This document shows, piece by piece, positions 1-7,889 of a stretch of 64,000 nt of DNA (positions are counted from its first letter, which is position 1; every line of letters starts with the position of its first letter). The position numbers and the translations under genes were made by a program. The notes below the pieces were generated by a model. It saw only the letters and a list, made by a program, of their open reading frames with translations. It had not been told where the DNA came from and searched no databases. The stretch lies in NCBI GenBank assembly GCA_902494555.1, contig CABUTR010000005.1:25341-89340 (forward strand), given 5' to 3'. This stretch comes from an uncultured Collinsella sp. Lineage in GTDB: Bacteria > Actinomycetota > Coriobacteriia > Coriobacteriales > Coriobacteriaceae.

Positions 1-1155
1 GAGCACCAGAGCCGCCACCAGCACGTTGCGGTTGTTCTGGAAATCAACCTGGTTCTCGATGAGGTTGCGCACGCCAACGGCGCTGATCATGCCATAGAGC
101 ACGAGCGACACGCCGCCGATTACACACGCCGGCATGGCCGCAATGACAGCAGCAAACTTGGGGCAGAACGAAAGCACGATAGCGCAGCACGCGGCAATGC
201 GAATCACGCGCGGGTCGAACACGCGCGTCAGGGCGAGCACGCCAGTGTTCTCGCCATACGTAGTGTTGGCCGGAGCACCAAAGAGCGAAGCAAGAATCGT
301 GGCGAGACCATCGCCGAGCAGCGTGCGATGCAGGCCGGGGTCGGCAATGTAGTTGCGCTCGCAGGTGGAGCCAATAGCGGAGATATCGCCGATATGCTCG
401 ATCATGGTCGCAAAGGCCAGCGGCATGATGGTGATGATGGCCGTCGTGGCAAGACCGCTATCGAACTGCGGCCCAAAGAGTGCAAACACCGTGTTGCCCC
501 ACACGACGGGCAAGCCAACCCAGGGAGCGGCTGCGACGCCCGAAAAATCGACCTCGCCCAGCGCAGTCGCAACGGCATAGCTCACCACAACGCCCAGCAG
601 AATCGGCACGATCTTGACCATGCCGCGACCCCAAATGTTGCAGATGACGATTACGGCGACGGCAACCACGGCAACGAGCCAGTTGGTCTGGCAGTTGGCA
701 ATAGCGGAGCTTGCCAGGATCAGACCGATCGAAATGACGATGGGACCAGTCACCACCGGCGGGAAGAAACGCATGACACGCTTGGCACCAAAGGCGCGGA
801 ACAGGGCCGCAAGCACCGGATAGAGCAGGCCGGCACAAGCTACGCCCAGGCAAGCGTAGGGCAAAAGCTCGGCCTCGCCGTTGGACGCAATGGCGGCATA
901 ACCCGCGATAAAGGCAAACGAGGAGCCCAGGAACGCGGGCACCTTACCGCGCGATAGAAAATGAAACAGCAGCGTGCCGATGCCGGCGAACAGAAGCGTC
1001 GCCGAAACGGAAAGGCCAGTGAGCACGGGCACGAGCACCGTGGCTCCGAACATCGCAAACATGTGTTGCAAACCCAACACAAACATGCGCGGGCGGCCGA
1101 GCGACGATGCATCGTAGATGGCATCGGTGACGGCGGGCGTCGAAGACTGGGACAT
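1..1155 (-). CDS. NCS2-family uracil/xanthine permease, 3' end cut by window
   Basis: Membrane symporter that takes up a nucleobase with a cation; the substrate (uracil or xanthine) cannot be fixed from sequence. The start is the ATG at 1155, preceded by AAAGGAC. The N-terminus contains the family hallmark QHMFAMFGATVLVPVL around residues 30-45, and a chain of hydrophobic segments follows. About 385 residues are visible and the reading frame is still open at base 1, so the C-terminus lies outside; the family is usually 420-450 residues. It is read in the same direction as the MetE-like gene upstream of it but is separated by about 120 bp, so a shared transcript is possible but not shown. Confidence 0.85.
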   Translation of the reverse strand, partial: MSQSSTPAVTDAIYDASSLGRPRMFVLGLQHMFAMFGATVLVPVLTGLSVSATLLFAGIGTLLFHFLSRGKVPAFLGSSFAFIAGYAAIASNGEAELLPYACLGVACAGLLYPVLAALFRAFGAKRVMRFFPPVVTGPIVISIGLILASSAIANCQTNWLVAVVAVAVIVICNIWGRGMVKIVPILLGVVVSYAVATALGEVDFSGVAAAPWVGLPVVWGNTVFALFGPQFDSGLATTAIITIMPLAFATMIEHIGDISAIGSTCERNYIADPGLHRTLLGDGLATILASLFGAPANTTYGENTGVLALTRVFDPRVIRIAACCAIVLSFCPKFAAVIAAMPACVIGGVSLVLYGMISAVGVRNLIENQVDFQNNRNVLVAALVL

Positions 1156-1277
1156 GGAAGTCCTTTCGAATGGAAGGGCGATCAGGCATATCGGATAACC
1201 TGCCCGAACGATACGATCCGAACCATTGTACGTGATACGCCATGTCTCGCACGCGCCGTCACCTGCAAACGGTAGCG

Positions 1278-2411
1278 TTACTTCCAAACGCGCTCGGCAA
1301 TGCGCCTGACCAGCGCAATCTTTGCCCACTGCTCGTCCTCGGTCAGCTTATTGCCAATCTCGCAGCTGGCAAAGCCACACTGCGGAGACAGATACAGGTT
1401 CTCGAGCGGCACGTACTTTGCCGCCTCGCGGATGCGCTCGACGATAACATCCCCGTTCTCGAGCTCTGCCGCCTTGGTGGTCACCAAGCCCAGCACGACC
1501 TTCTTGCCGGGAGCAACGTACTTGAGCGGCTCAAAACCACCGGCGCGGGGCGTGTCGAACTCCAGATAGAACGCGTCAACGTCCTCATGCGCAAACAGAT
1601 ACGGCGCAATGGGGTCGTAGCCGCCTTCAAAAGCGTAGGTGGAGTGGTAGTTGCCGCGGCATACATGCGTGTTGATGACCAGATCGTCGGGCTTGCCCGC
1701 GATGGCGGCATTGTTGAGCGCCACGCCCAGCTCGCTCACCTTTTGCAGGTCAACCGGGTTCATGCCGGTCTTGGACACAAAGTCGGTATCGCAATAGATG
1801 CCCCAGGTGCAGTCATCAAATTGGATGTTGCGGCAGCCCGCGGCATACAGGTCGGCAATCACGGTGCGGTATGCTGCGGCGATGGCATCGGCGAGCTCTT
1901 CGTCAGTCTTGTAGACGGCGCGCAGACTCTCCTGCTGGCCATCGCAGCGGTCGAGCGCAACCTCCGAGAACGTCTGGATCGGCGCCGGAATGGTCTGGCG
2001 CGCGACCTGGCCCTCGCCCTCGAGTGCCTTGACAAATTTGAAGTGCTCGACGAACGGATGGTTTTCGCCGCTAATGGGACCGGTCACCACGGCAGTGTCG
2101 GCGGTAGTCTCCTCATCGTGGAACATGTAGCCCGTGCGCGAGGCGCGGCGCTCAATGCCGTTGAGTCCCCACATAAAATCGAGATGCCAGTAGCTGCGGC
2201 GGAACTCGCCATCGGTGATCACCTGCAAGCCAGCGGCCTTTTGCTTAGCCACCAAATCGCGAATGGCCTCGTCCTCGACGGCCTTAAGGCCGGCGGCGTC
2301 GAGCGTGCCCGCGGCATAGGCGGCACGTGCATCCTTAACAGCCTGGGGACGAAGAAAGCTGCCGACGATATCGGCGCGAAACGGCGCGTTCGGTTGAATC
2401 AAGGTGCTCAT
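1278..2411 (-). CDS. MetE C-terminal-domain-like methyltransferase (YxjG/YxjH type)
   Basis: A 377-residue protein resembling only the C-terminal catalytic half of cobalamin-independent methionine synthase, the type found as YxjG/YxjH in Bacillus. By family it should transfer a methyl group to homocysteine or a related thiol. Visible features are an N-terminal DIVGSFLRP segment, a TDGEFRRSYWHLDF segment typical of the family, an HVCRGNYHSTY zinc-region motif, and a SPQCGFAS motif near the C-terminus that supplies the other metal cysteine. An upstream in-frame start exists at 2429, but the ATG at 2411 has a well-spaced AAAGGGAG, so I use it. A LysR gene lies upstream on the same strand and may control it. 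Confidence 0.85.
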   Translation of the reverse strand: MSTLIQPNAPFRADIVGSFLRPQAVKDARAAYAAGTLDAAGLKAVEDEAIRDLVAKQKAAGLQVITDGEFRRSYWHLDFMWGLNGIERRASRTGYMFHDEETTADTAVVTGPISGENHPFVEHFKFVKALEGEGQVARQTIPAPIQTFSEVALDRCDGQQESLRAVYKTDEELADAIAAAYRTVIADLYAAGCRNIQFDDCTWGIYCDTDFVSKTGMNPVDLQKVSELGVALNNAAIAGKPDDLVINTHVCRGNYHSTYAFEGGYDPIAPYLFAHEDVDAFYLEFDTPRAGGFEPLKYVAPGKKVVLGLVTTKAAELENGDVIVERIREAAKYVPLENLYLSPQCGFASCEIGNKLTEDEQWAKIALVRRIAERVWK

Positions 2412-2566
2412 AGATATCTCCCTTTGCATTGGTTGCTTTACTGGGACAGAGTATGAGCGCTCATATGGCTATCGTAAAATATACGTTTATAACAGTTTGA
2501 TATAGATGCTTCCTATATCAGTCTGGACTGCCATAAAGAAATTTGACCCGCGCGGAGCACAGCAGC

Positions 2567-3463
2567 CTAGATATGCTGACGAATCGCGTCGATATAGGCC
2601 TGCCCATAGCGCGTGAGCGTCGTATTTTTGCGCGTGATAATGCCGATCTCCATGTATTCGTCCACATCGAGCGGAATCGAGATAATACCCGGCCCGTTGA
2701 GCTCGTGGCTGATCACGCCCGAACACACCGTGTAACCGTTAAGGCCCATAGCTAGGTTGAACAACGTCGCACGGTCACGCACGCGGATATTCTTGCGACG
2801 CTCAAAGGTCGAGGTCAGTTCCTCGGAATAGTAAAACGAGTTATAGCTGCCCTGCTCATAGGACAGGAACGGGTAGTCCTCGAGATCTTCGAGCGTCACG
2901 CTGGCATGGTCCGCCAGTGGATGGTCGGCGCACACGAAGACATGCGGCGTAGCGCAGAAAAGCCCCTCGAATACGAGCTCGTTGGCGGCAAGCATGCGCT
3001 CGATAACCTCGCGGTTATGCTCAGATAAGTACAGGATGCCCAGTTCGCTTTTCATATGCGCGACATCCTCGATAATCTCGTGAGTCTGCTCCTCGCGCAG
3101 GGTGAAGTCGTAACGCGCGGCATCGAACTCGCGGATCACGTCAACAAACGCGTTAACGGCAAAGGAATAATGCTGGCAACTCACGCTAAAGTGCGGCACC
3201 TGCTCGGACGTGCCTTTGTACTTGCCCTCGAGCAGGTCGGCCTGGTCGAGCACCTGGCGCGCGTAGCCCAAGAAGGTCTCGCCTTCCTCGGACACAATGA
3301 CGCCCTTGTTGGTGCGCTCAAAGATATGCACACCCATCTCGTTTTCGAGATCGCGGATCGACGCGGTGATCGAGGGCTGCGACACAAAGAGCCGGCGCGA
3401 GGCCTCGGTGATGCTGCCGCATTCGGCAACCTTAACGACATATCTGAGCTGCTGAAGCTTCAT
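2567..3463 (-). CDS. LysR-family transcriptional regulator
   Basis: A 298-residue DNA-binding regulator. The N-terminal winged helix-turn-helix (residues 1-60) has the standard LysR pattern: MKLQQLRYVVKVAE, SITEASRRLFVSQPSIT, then FERTNKGV. The rest is a periplasmic-binding-like effector domain. The open frame extends upstream to 3670, but the extension is arginine-rich shadow sequence inside the next gene; the ATG at 3463 follows GGGAGAAGG and starts the HTH correctly. The start lies only 10 bp after the stop of the HAD gene, so the two are probably co-transcribed. Its target may be the MetE-like gene downstream; this is inferred only from position. Confidence 0.9.
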   Translation of the reverse strand: MKLQQLRYVVKVAECGSITEASRRLFVSQPSITASIRDLENEMGVHIFERTNKGVIVSEEGETFLGYARQVLDQADLLEGKYKGTSEQVPHFSVSCQHYSFAVNAFVDVIREFDAARYDFTLREEQTHEIIEDVAHMKSELGILYLSEHNREVIERMLAANELVFEGLFCATPHVFVCADHPLADHASVTLEDLEDYPFLSYEQGSYNSFYYSEELTSTFERRKNIRVRDRATLFNLAMGLNGYTVCSGVISHELNGPGIISIPLDVDEYMEIGIITRKNTTLTRYGQAYIDAIRQHI

Positions 3464-3473
3464 AGCCTTCTCC

Positions 3474-4382
3474 CTAGACGTTCGTGACGTCGAAACCCGT
3501 CGCGTCCATCTGACGCATAAACGACGGCATCTCCCCCGTCGCGGCGCAGGCGGCAATCTGATGTAGAGCCCCGGCGACCGCATCGTCTGCCGCAGCGCCG
3601 ATATGCCAGCGCGCGGCAGCCGTGACGGCCTCGTTGGCATTGGCGACTGCAACGGAATTGGGAACGGCATCGATCATGGGCAAATCGTTATCGGAATCGC
3701 CGAATACGGCCACCTCGTCGGGCGTCAGGCCCAAAGCGCGCGCCAGCTCCAGCGCAGCACAGCCCTTGTCCCAGCCGGTCGGAAGAACGTCGAACAGGCG
3801 CACGCGGTTGTTGGGAAACACGAGCGAGAGCTCCGGCACCTCGGCGGCAACACGCTCGCGCAGCTCGGCGAGCTCCTCGCGCGAACGGGCACTCCAGATA
3901 TTCGCCTTGTATACCGGGGCATCGTCAACGACAGGGCGACAGGGAGCCTCTTCGCCCTTGAGCCACGCGTTGCCGCCTGACTCCATGGCGCGACGCACAC
4001 GCTCAGGATCGCTTGTCACGCAATAGGCGTCGTTGTCCCAAAAGTCATCACCCAGACGGTAGACTTTTAGAAATGTATCGTCGGTCTCTTGCTCCAGATA
4101 GTCGGCCAAACGCATCAGAGCATCGTTGTCGATTGCGCGCGAGGCGACTACTTCGCCGTCAACAAACATCACCTGGCCGTTACAGAACGCACCGGTCGAA
4201 TAACACCCGGAACGGTTTTTGAACATCCAGCCCATCGCGGACGGCTGACGACCCGAAACCGGCCCAAAGTGCAAACCCGCCGCCTGCATGGCATGAATAC
4301 CCTCAATGGCGTAGTCGCTGGCGCCGTCATGCCCGGCTGGAATCAGTGTATCGTCCATATCGGTCAGCACAAGTTTGATCAT
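3474..4382 (-). CDS. Cof-type HAD-IIB sugar/nucleotide phosphatase
   Basis: A 302-residue haloacid-dehalogenase hydrolase of the Cof subfamily, which dephosphorylates small phosphorylated metabolites in the cytoplasm. Motif I is DMDDTL (residues 8-13), with both catalytic aspartates. Motif II is the serine in PVSGRQ, motif III a lysine in the GWDKG stretch, and motif IV is GDSDNDLPM near the C-terminus. The length matches the family. The substrate cannot be told. It precedes and probably shares a transcript with the LysR gene. Confidence 0.88.
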   Translation of the reverse strand: MIKLVLTDMDDTLIPAGHDGASDYAIEGIHAMQAAGLHFGPVSGRQPSAMGWMFKNRSGCYSTGAFCNGQVMFVDGEVVASRAIDNDALMRLADYLEQETDDTFLKVYRLGDDFWDNDAYCVTSDPERVRRAMESGGNAWLKGEEAPCRPVVDDAPVYKANIWSARSREELAELRERVAAEVPELSLVFPNNRVRLFDVLPTGWDKGCAALELARALGLTPDEVAVFGDSDNDLPMIDAVPNSVAVANANEAVTAAARWHIGAAADDAVAGALHQIAACAATGEMPSFMRQMDATGFDVTNV

Positions 4383-4422
4383 AGAGTCCCCTCGGTCATT
4401 CTTAATCCCATCTATTGTACCG

Positions 4423-4524
4423 ACCTGCCAAAAAGGGACAGGTTTATTTCGGCAGGTTTCATCTGGGAAAACGCAAAGTCCCAGTTGTTACCTGCCGAAA
4501 TAAACCTGTCCCTTTTTGGCAGGT
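4423..4524. repeat. Perfect 35-bp inverted repeat forming one giant hairpin (repeat family C)
   Basis: Bases 4423-4457 and 4490-4524 are exact reverse complements over 35 bp. Each arm begins ACCTGCC and ends GGCAGGT or the equivalent, so each arm is itself a small palindrome around AGGGACAGG. The 32-base spacer contains a further CTGGGA/TCCCAG stem (4465-4486), so the whole 102 bases can fold into one rod. It lies between the HAD gene start and the TPP riboswitch. A single diverged copy of the same 35-mer is at 30806-30840. Confidence 0.9.
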
Positions 4525-4552
4525 GCGCTAGTATAGGGAACAACAGATTCGA

Positions 4553-4650
4553 TGCGGGAGTGCCGGCGGTGCAAACCACAAGGCTGAGAGGGCATGGGGC
4601 CCAATCCTTTGAACCTGTCAGTTAATGCTGGCGTAGGGAGCATGCCGCCT
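4553..4650 (+). ncRNA. TPP (THI-box) riboswitch
   Basis: The conserved thiamine pyrophosphate aptamer strings are present in order: GGCTGAGAGGGC (4581-4592), GAACCTGTCAG (4611-4621) and the 3' TAATGCTGGCGTAGGGAG (4623-4640). An upstream GCGGGAG can close the P1 helix with the GCCGC region at the 3' end. It sits directly upstream of an intrinsic terminator and thiM, which is the expected place for a transcriptional off-switch of thiamine salvage genes. Confidence 0.95.
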
Positions 4651-4655
4651 TTACA

Positions 4656-4685
4656 GGGGCGCTGTCTATGCACAGCGCCCCTTTT
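4656..4685 (+). terminator. Riboswitch expression-platform terminator
   Basis: A perfect 10-bp stem, GGGGCGCTGT (4656-4665) with ACAGCGCCCC (4672-4681), is closed by a 6-base loop and followed by TTTT. It lies between the TPP aptamer and the thiM ribosome site, so TPP binding most likely favours this hairpin and stops transcription. Confidence 0.9.
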
Positions 4686-4707
4686 CTATGCCAAGGAGGC
4701 ATGTGCA

Positions 4708-5547
4708 GTGATTGATTCGAAACAGCTTAAGCAAAACGTGATCAAGGCCGTGGGGGAGATTCGCGCCACCAATCCGATGGCCGGCTCCATCACCAACACG
4801 GTGACGATCGACTTTGTCGCCAACGCGCAGCTCGCCGTGGGCGGTTCGGCCGCCATGGTCTATCTACCCGACGAGGGCGAGGCACTCGTTGCCGGCGGCG
4901 GCGCCATCTATCTCAACATGGGCACGCTCTTCCCCATCTACGAGCAGACGATTCCCCGCGCGGCCAAGGCGGCACACGACGCCGGCAAGCCCTGGGTGCT
5001 CGATCCGGTGGGCCTGGGCATTGGCAGCCTGCGCACCCAGCTGGTAAACGAACTCAAGCAGTACAAGCCCGCCATCGTGCGCGGCAACGCCTCCGAGATC
5101 ATCGCGCTCGCCGGCCTGTGGGGTCTTGAAGGCGAGGCGGCCAATCTGAGCCGCGTGCGCGGTGTCGATACCACCGACACTGTCGACGCCGCCCGCGATG
5201 CCGCCGTGGCGCTCGCCCGCTACACTGGCGGCGCCGTGGTCGTCTCGGGCGAAGTCGACCTGATTACCGACGGCACGACCGTGGCCAAGTCCCACGGCGG
5301 CAGCCCGCTCATGTCCAAGATCACCGGCTGCGGTTGCTCGCAAGGCGGCGTACTGGCCGTGTACGCCTGTGCTGCCGATCCGTTTACGGCAGCCATCTGC
5401 GGCACCGCCGTCTACAACGTCGCCGGTACGCGTGCCGCCGCTGTCGCCGATGCCCCGGCAAGCTTTAAGGTCGCCTTTATCGACGAGCTCTACCGCGCGA
5501 CCGCCCAGGATATTGCCGACAACCAACTCGAACTCGAGGAGGCATAA
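4708..5547 (+). CDS. thiM: Hydroxyethylthiazole kinase
   Basis: A 279-residue kinase that phosphorylates 4-methyl-5-(2-hydroxyethyl)thiazole, the thiazole half of thiamine, for salvage. The sequence shows the ribokinase-like family signatures: ATNPMAGSITNTVT near the N-terminus, VLDPVGLG, VRGNASEI and the anion-hole/catalytic GCGCSQGG in place of the more usual GTGC. I choose GTG at 4708 because AAGGAGG (4693-4699) is spaced 8 bp before it; longer in-frame starts would run back into the riboswitch. It is the first gene of a tight three-gene salvage operon. Confidence 0.95.
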   Translation: MIDSKQLKQNVIKAVGEIRATNPMAGSITNTVTIDFVANAQLAVGGSAAMVYLPDEGEALVAGGGAIYLNMGTLFPIYEQTIPRAAKAAHDAGKPWVLDPVGLGIGSLRTQLVNELKQYKPAIVRGNASEIIALAGLWGLEGEAANLSRVRGVDTTDTVDAARDAAVALARYTGGAVVVSGEVDLITDGTTVAKSHGGSPLMSKITGCGCSQGGVLAVYACAADPFTAAICGTAVYNVAGTRAAAVADAPASFKVAFIDELYRATAQDIADNQLELEEA

Positions 5548-5550
5548 GCC

Positions 5551-5892
5551 ATGTCCGAGTCCACAACCAGCGCCGGCATGAACACACTCGTCGCCGTGGC
5601 CATCGCCCCGTGCGGCACCGGCGATGAGCTGTCCGCCGAGGTCGCCGAGGTCGTGCGCGTCATTCGCGAGAGTGGCCTTCCCAACCGCACCAGCTCGATG
5701 TTCACCGAGATCGAGGGCGACTGGGACGAGGTCATGCAGGTCGTGCGCGACGCAACCTTTGTGCTGGCGAGCAAGGGCATCCGGACCGAAGTCGTGCTCA
5801 AGGCAGATATTCGACCCGGATTTACCGACACCATGACCGGCAAACTCGAGCGCATGGAAGCGCAGATCAAAAAGCAGGAGGAAGCACGATGA
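5551..5892 (+). CDS. MTH1187/YkoF-type thiamine-binding protein
   Basis: A 113-residue protein of the small ferredoxin-fold family (DUF77 / thiamine_BP) whose members bind thiamine or its HMP part. The repeating VAVAIAPCGTG...AEVVRVIRESGL...TSSMFTEIEGDWDEVMQVV pattern is characteristic. It starts 3 bp after thiM with GAGGAGG just upstream and overlaps thiE by 4 bases (ATGA), so translation of the three is probably coupled. Likely a thiamine or thiazole carrier or chaperone for the salvage enzymes; the exact ligand is not deducible. Confidence 0.85.
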   Translation: MSESTTSAGMNTLVAVAIAPCGTGDELSAEVAEVVRVIRESGLPNRTSSMFTEIEGDWDEVMQVVRDATFVLASKGIRTEVVLKADIRPGFTDTMTGKLERMEAQIKKQEEAR

Positions 5893-6584
5893 GCATCCGC
5901 GACAACCTTGATATCTCCGCCTATCTGGTACTCGGCCCCGAAAACACCCTCGGGCGCCCCGTGGGCGATGTGGTGGCCCAGGCACTCGACGCCGGCTTTA
6001 CCTGCATCCAGGTGCGCTCCAAGGTGGCAAGCGCCCGCGAGATCATCGCGCTGACGGGCGATGCCGCGCAGGCAATCGCACAGGCCGGCAAGACCGGTCA
6101 GGTCGCCCTGCTGATCGACGACCGTCTGGATTGTGTGCTTGCCGCGCGCGAGCAGGGTATTGCTGTCGACGGCGTGCACGTGGGTCAGAGCGATATTCCC
6201 GTCGAGGTCTGTCGCAAGCTGCTGGGCCCCGATGCCATCGTGGGCCTTTCGGCCCGCTGCGAGGAGATGCTCGAGTACGTCAAGACCGCCGACATGAGTC
6301 TGGTCGACTACCTGGGCATCGGCCCGCTCCACGAGACCGAGACCAAGCGCGACTGCGGACGCGCGGCCGATGGCTCCATCATCACCAAGAGCTTTGAGGA
6401 CCTGGCCGCACTCCACATGGCAAGCCCCGTGCCCATCGTGGTGGGCGGCGGCGTTAAGACGGCCGACTTGCCGCAGCTTAAGGCAACCGGCGTCGACGGC
6501 TTCTTTGTGGTGAGCGCCGTCTGCAGCGCCGATGACCCCCACGCCGCAGCCAAGGAGCTCGTCGACACCTGGCAGCAGGCATAG
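5889..6584 (+). CDS. thiE: Thiamine phosphate synthase
   Basis: A 231-residue TIM-barrel enzyme that joins HMP pyrophosphate and thiazole phosphate to give thiamine phosphate. Visible signatures are IQVRSK for the usual IQLREK, LLIDDRLD, GVHVGQSDIP, IVGLSAR, DYLGIGPLHETETK and the C-terminal PIVVGGGV. Start overlaps the previous stop (ATGA at 5889). The Q-to-R-rich IQVRSK is a mild variant. No thiD or thiC is in the window, so the pyrimidine moiety must be phosphorylated by a gene elsewhere. Confidence 0.93.
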   Translation: MSIRDNLDISAYLVLGPENTLGRPVGDVVAQALDAGFTCIQVRSKVASAREIIALTGDAAQAIAQAGKTGQVALLIDDRLDCVLAAREQGIAVDGVHVGQSDIPVEVCRKLLGPDAIVGLSARCEEMLEYVKTADMSLVDYLGIGPLHETETKRDCGRAADGSIITKSFEDLAALHMASPVPIVVGGGVKTADLPQLKATGVDGFFVVSAVCSADDPHAAAKELVDTWQQA

Positions 6585-6628
6585 ACATAGGCCGAGCAGC
6601 TACTCCGCAGCCTCATATCTTCAGCAAT

Positions 6629-6674
6629 GGAAAGCGCATCCCAGTTTGGACGTCCATTCCGGGATGCGCTTTCC
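6629..6674. terminator. Hairpin between convergent thiE and patatin genes
   Basis: A perfect 14-bp stem GGAAAGCGCATCCC (6629-6642) / GGGATGCGCTTTCC (6661-6674) with an 18-base loop. It lies between two convergent gene ends, so it probably terminates one or both. There is no clear T tract on the plus side. Confidence 0.65.
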
Positions 6675-6695
6675 GCCGAGCCCATGGCAGTTTGC

Positions 6696-7565
6696 CTACC
6701 CCGCCAGATACGCTTCCAACGCCGGCAAAGTCGCCTCCGCATCGTGGCGGCCGACCTGGTAGATGCGCTCGAGCTCATCCGGTTCGCGGCACAGCGACGG
6801 CACCTTCACCGATTCGCTCGGCCGCACCACAAAGACCTCGCCGGCAGCCTCGCGACGTGCCAGGTCATCGAGCGTGGCATTGTAGACCTCATGCCGATGC
6901 TCAAGCGCTGCGACAAACTCCGGATAGTGACGGAACACGCGCCGCAGCATGGACATCACACTGTTGGGCTGCTTCACAAAGCCCGCCGGCTGCGTGAGCA
7001 CCACGATATTGCGGTCATACCCCTGCGCAAACAGCCATGCGCTGGGGATAGAATCAGCCACGCCACCATCCAGATACTTATGCCCGTCAATAGCAACGGG
7101 ACGCGTCGCCACAGGAATAGCAGACGACGCCCGGATCCACTCGATATCGCGCTCGTCGCCATACGGCAAATCGTGATAGACAGCCTTGCCCGTCTCGATA
7201 TCGGTACACACGCACGTAAATCGCATGGGACAGGCGCGATACGCCTCCAAGTCGATGGGATCGCGCTCAATGGGCACCTCGTGATAGGCAAAATCGGCAT
7301 TGAACATGTCACCGGTTCGCAGCCAGCTTGTCACGCTCGCATAGCGCTTGTCGGCACAATAGGCCTTGTTGTAGCGAATGGCGCGCCCAATCTGCCGCGA
7401 TTTAAAGTTGTAGCCAAACGCCGCGCCCGCCGAAACGCCCACCATATGGTCGCAGGTCAAACCGTGCTCCATCCAAACGTCGAGCACGCCCGCCGTATAC
7501 ATACCGCGGTAGCCGCCTCCCTCGAGCGCAAGCCCCACCGTGCGCGTCGTATCCGGCTGTGCCAT
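6696..7565 (-). CDS. Patatin-like phospholipase family protein
   Basis: A 289-residue serine hydrolase of the bacterial patatin family, expected to cleave acyl chains from lipids with a Ser-Asp dyad. The oxyanion-hole loop GGGYRG is at residues 16-21, the nucleophile elbow GVSAG at 43-47 (Ser45), and the catalytic Asp is in YLDGGVADSIP. The frame extends 28 codons upstream to 7649, but the ATG at 7565 has GGAG about 9 bp upstream and places the glycine loop at its normal distance from the N-terminus. No signal peptide is seen, so it is probably cytoplasmic. Confidence 0.9.
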   Translation of the reverse strand: MAQPDTTRTVGLALEGGGYRGMYTAGVLDVWMEHGLTCDHMVGVSAGAAFGYNFKSRQIGRAIRYNKAYCADKRYASVTSWLRTGDMFNADFAYHEVPIERDPIDLEAYRACPMRFTCVCTDIETGKAVYHDLPYGDERDIEWIRASSAIPVATRPVAIDGHKYLDGGVADSIPSAWLFAQGYDRNIVVLTQPAGFVKQPNSVMSMLRRVFRHYPEFVAALEHRHEVYNATLDDLARREAAGEVFVVRPSESVKVPSLCREPDELERIYQVGRHDAEATLPALEAYLAG

Positions 7566-7889
7566 GTGACCATCTCCGTTCCTGCGTTTTAAAACGGGAC
7601 AAGTATACCCGTCAACATATATCGACTCAGTCGCATTTTCATCGAACATCGCATTGTCGCGCTACCGCTTGGCGAATAGTAGCCGCCAACAGCATGGACA
7701 CCCATATATAATTGCGTACTGTTGTTTACACTACTCAGCAGTTATCAACAGCGAACATTAGCCGGCAAAGTAACTCAACAACGCAGCAAGGCGGGGGCCT
7801 GGATACACGCAAGGCGCCGAGCAACGACGCGTGTACACTACGAGCTCGACCGACGCCATCCGCCCCGACCCCAGAAAGCCGCTTACAAC
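7566..7889. other. Divergent intergenic region, possible promoter
   Basis: This gap separates the patatin start (minus) from the GGDEF/EAL start (plus). A perfect TATAAT lies at 7707-7712 on the plus strand, but no convincing -35 box stands 16-18 bp upstream. An in-frame ATG at 7722 would lengthen the downstream protein by 56 mostly arginine-rich residues, which I treat as untranslated. I looked for a c-di-GMP riboswitch and did not find the conserved bases. Confidence 0.4.

Noticed and set aside
1242..2456. 404-residue plus-strand frame over the MetE-like gene
   Set aside because: It is antisense to a gene with clear family motifs and has shadow-like composition.
3464..3670. 69-residue N-terminal extension of the LysR gene
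   Set aside because: It overlaps the HAD gene coding region, is rich in arginine and proline as shadow frames are, and the HTH starts at the ATG at 3463 with a good ribosome site.
4594..4707. Longer thiM frame from 4594
   Set aside because: It would translate through the riboswitch and terminator; GTG 4708 has AAGGAGG.
4864..6542. Long minus-strand frames across the thiamine operon
   Set aside because: Histidine- and glycine-rich antisense frames without motifs, as expected from high-GC codon bias.
6629..6674. Small gene or RNA between thiE and patatin
   Set aside because: The 110-bp gap holds only a hairpin that fits termination of convergent genes.
7690..7889. c-di-GMP (GEMM) riboswitch before the GGDEF/EAL gene
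   Set aside because: The conserved GEMM-I strings are not present in order; the similar ACGCAAGGCGCC is isolated.
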